A stretch of DNA of 64,000 nt from contig NZ_MTQP01000055.1 in NCBI RefSeq assembly GCF_001984175.1, forward strand, positions 124,001 through 188,000, given 5' to 3'. Below the pieces are notes generated by a model that worked only from the letters and a program-made list of their open reading frames with translations, ran no database searches and had not been told where the DNA came from. This stretch comes from Saccharothrix sp. ALI-22-I. GTDB lineage: Bacteria > Actinomycetota > Actinomycetes > Mycobacteriales > Pseudonocardiaceae. Position numbers and translations under genes: made by a program. Below are positions 63,451 to 64,000 of this stretch, piece after piece. Each line of letters begins with the position of its first letter. The stretch's first letter is position 1.

Positions 63451-64000
63451 GTCAGCGGGAAGGCCGCCGGTAGCAACTCCGCGACCGAGAGGTCGCCGGA
63501 CACTCGCAGGCGACCGGCGGCTACCGCATCGGCAAGCCGGACAGTTCCACGGAGCAAGCCTTCGAACATCTCGTCGTCGGTGTGCAGAGTCACGTCCGGG
63601 TCCGGCGCGGCCCCTCGCCGCAGATCGAGCAAGCAGTCGTCGACCTGAATCGTAAAAGCGGCTCCGGCCAGAGAAACCACAGCCGTGAACGAGCGGCCGG
63701 CCGTGGCGCGCGACCGGAACAGCGCGTAGAGCGAGAGGACACGGGAGTCCCATGACAATGGGGAACGAGCCAGCGTCGGCAAGGCGGGTGAGCGGAGGCC
63801 CCAGCGACCGAGCGCGGTGATCACGGTCCGTAGATCCTCGCCCCACGGCGTGAGTTCGTAGATCCGCACGGACATCGGTGGTGGAAGCCTGCGGCGCACC
63901 ACCACACCCGCCTGCCGGAGTTCACCGAGCCGCTGTGTGAGGACGTTCGGGCTGATGCCCGGCAGTCCCGCGCGCAGGTCGGTGAACCGTTTCGGACCCA
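63447..64000 (-). CDS. HxlR-family transcriptional regulator with sterol-carrier-like domain (5' truncated)
   Basis: 184 residues are visible and the N-terminus lies beyond the right edge. The winged helix reads RFTDLRAGLPGISPNVLTQR and YELTPWGEDLRTVITALGRW, as in HxlR proteins. A C-terminal SCP2/ASPIC-like segment (FTIQVDDCLLDLRR, DPDVTLHTDDEMFEGLLRG) is common in actinomycete members. It converges on the flavin reductase and could be a regulator or the right border of the core block. Confidence 0.82.
   Translation of the reverse strand, partial: GPKRFTDLRAGLPGISPNVLTQRLGELRQAGVVVRRRLPPPMSVRIYELTPWGEDLRTVITALGRWGLRSPALPTLARSPLSWDSRVLSLYALFRSRATAGRSFTAVVSLAGAAFTIQVDDCLLDLRRGAAPDPDVTLHTDDEMFEGLLRGTVRLADAVAAGRLRVSGDLSVAELLPAAFPLT

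Noticed and set aside
1-64000. CRISPR array, rRNA or tRNA genes, replication origin
   Set aside because: No regularly spaced repeats, no rRNA-like sequence and no full tRNA cloverleaf were recognised anywhere in the window.

Overview
The window is high-GC DNA (about two thirds G+C or more by eye) with GTG/TTG starts, ATGA and GTGA overlaps and purine-rich ribosome binding sites, so it comes from an actinomycete. The gene types fit a Pseudonocardiaceae- or Thermomonosporaceae-like genome, but I cannot fix the genus. Almost all of it is one natural product gene cluster, or two merged clusters, for a chromoprotein-type (9-membered) enediyne carrying an unusual pentose and a nonribosomal-peptide side group. 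The left edge is the tail of an ABC-transporter sugar-binding protein, probably outside the cluster. The right edge cuts an HxlR-type regulator gene.

0.8-14.5 kb, plus strand: the peripheral aromatic/peptide region. It holds an A-PCP loading protein with a code resembling those for arylglycine or tyrosine-like acids, an HpaB/SgcC-type FADH2-dependent phenol hydroxylase, two O-methyltransferases of different folds, an acyl-CoA-dehydrogenase-like flavin monooxygenase, MbtH, a bimodular NRPS (A-PCP-C-A-PCP, no thioesterase), a luciferase-like monooxygenase and a small methyltransferase. A 50-bp perfect palindrome ends this run. It is faced by a convergent cobalamin-dependent radical SAM gene.

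16.7-31.5 kb: the sugar region. UDP-glucose dehydrogenase, a UDP-glucuronate decarboxylase-like SDR, a TylCIII-type C-methyltransferase, a DegT aminotransferase, a sugar O-methyltransferase and a GT1 glycosyltransferase together predict a C-methylated 4-aminopentose like the madurosamine of maduropeptin. Also here are an SAM methyltransferase, an MFS exporter, an FAD monooxygenase, a zinc alcohol dehydrogenase, and decayed pieces of a glycosyltransferase, a methyltransferase and a GNAT gene.

31.6-38.7 kb, minus strand: a RibD/DHFR-like reductase, a free-standing condensation enzyme (a candidate for joining the PCP-bound acyl group to the core), a TetX-like FAD monooxygenase, a second MFS exporter, a DinB-type protein and an AraC regulator.

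38.9-46.6 kb: a decayed zone between the biosynthetic blocks. It has broken IS701 and IS5 transposases, a P450 pseudogene, a frameshifted MerR gene, a frameshifted AhpD gene and a chimeric ORF, with a second AraC regulator paralogous to the first.

46.7-63.5 kb: the enediyne core. A minus-strand operon, largely coupled by ATGA overlaps, encodes two DUF1702 proteins (UnbL/E3 type), UnbV (E4), UnbU (E5), a P450, a GMC-oxidoreductase partner protein, a GMC oxidoreductase and a small membrane protein. It diverges from the enediyne PKS (KS-AT-ACP-KR-DH-PPTase), the hot-dog thioesterase (E10) and a flavin reductase. No apoprotein, epoxide hydrolase, aminomutase or halogenase gene is visible here; these may lie to the right of the window.
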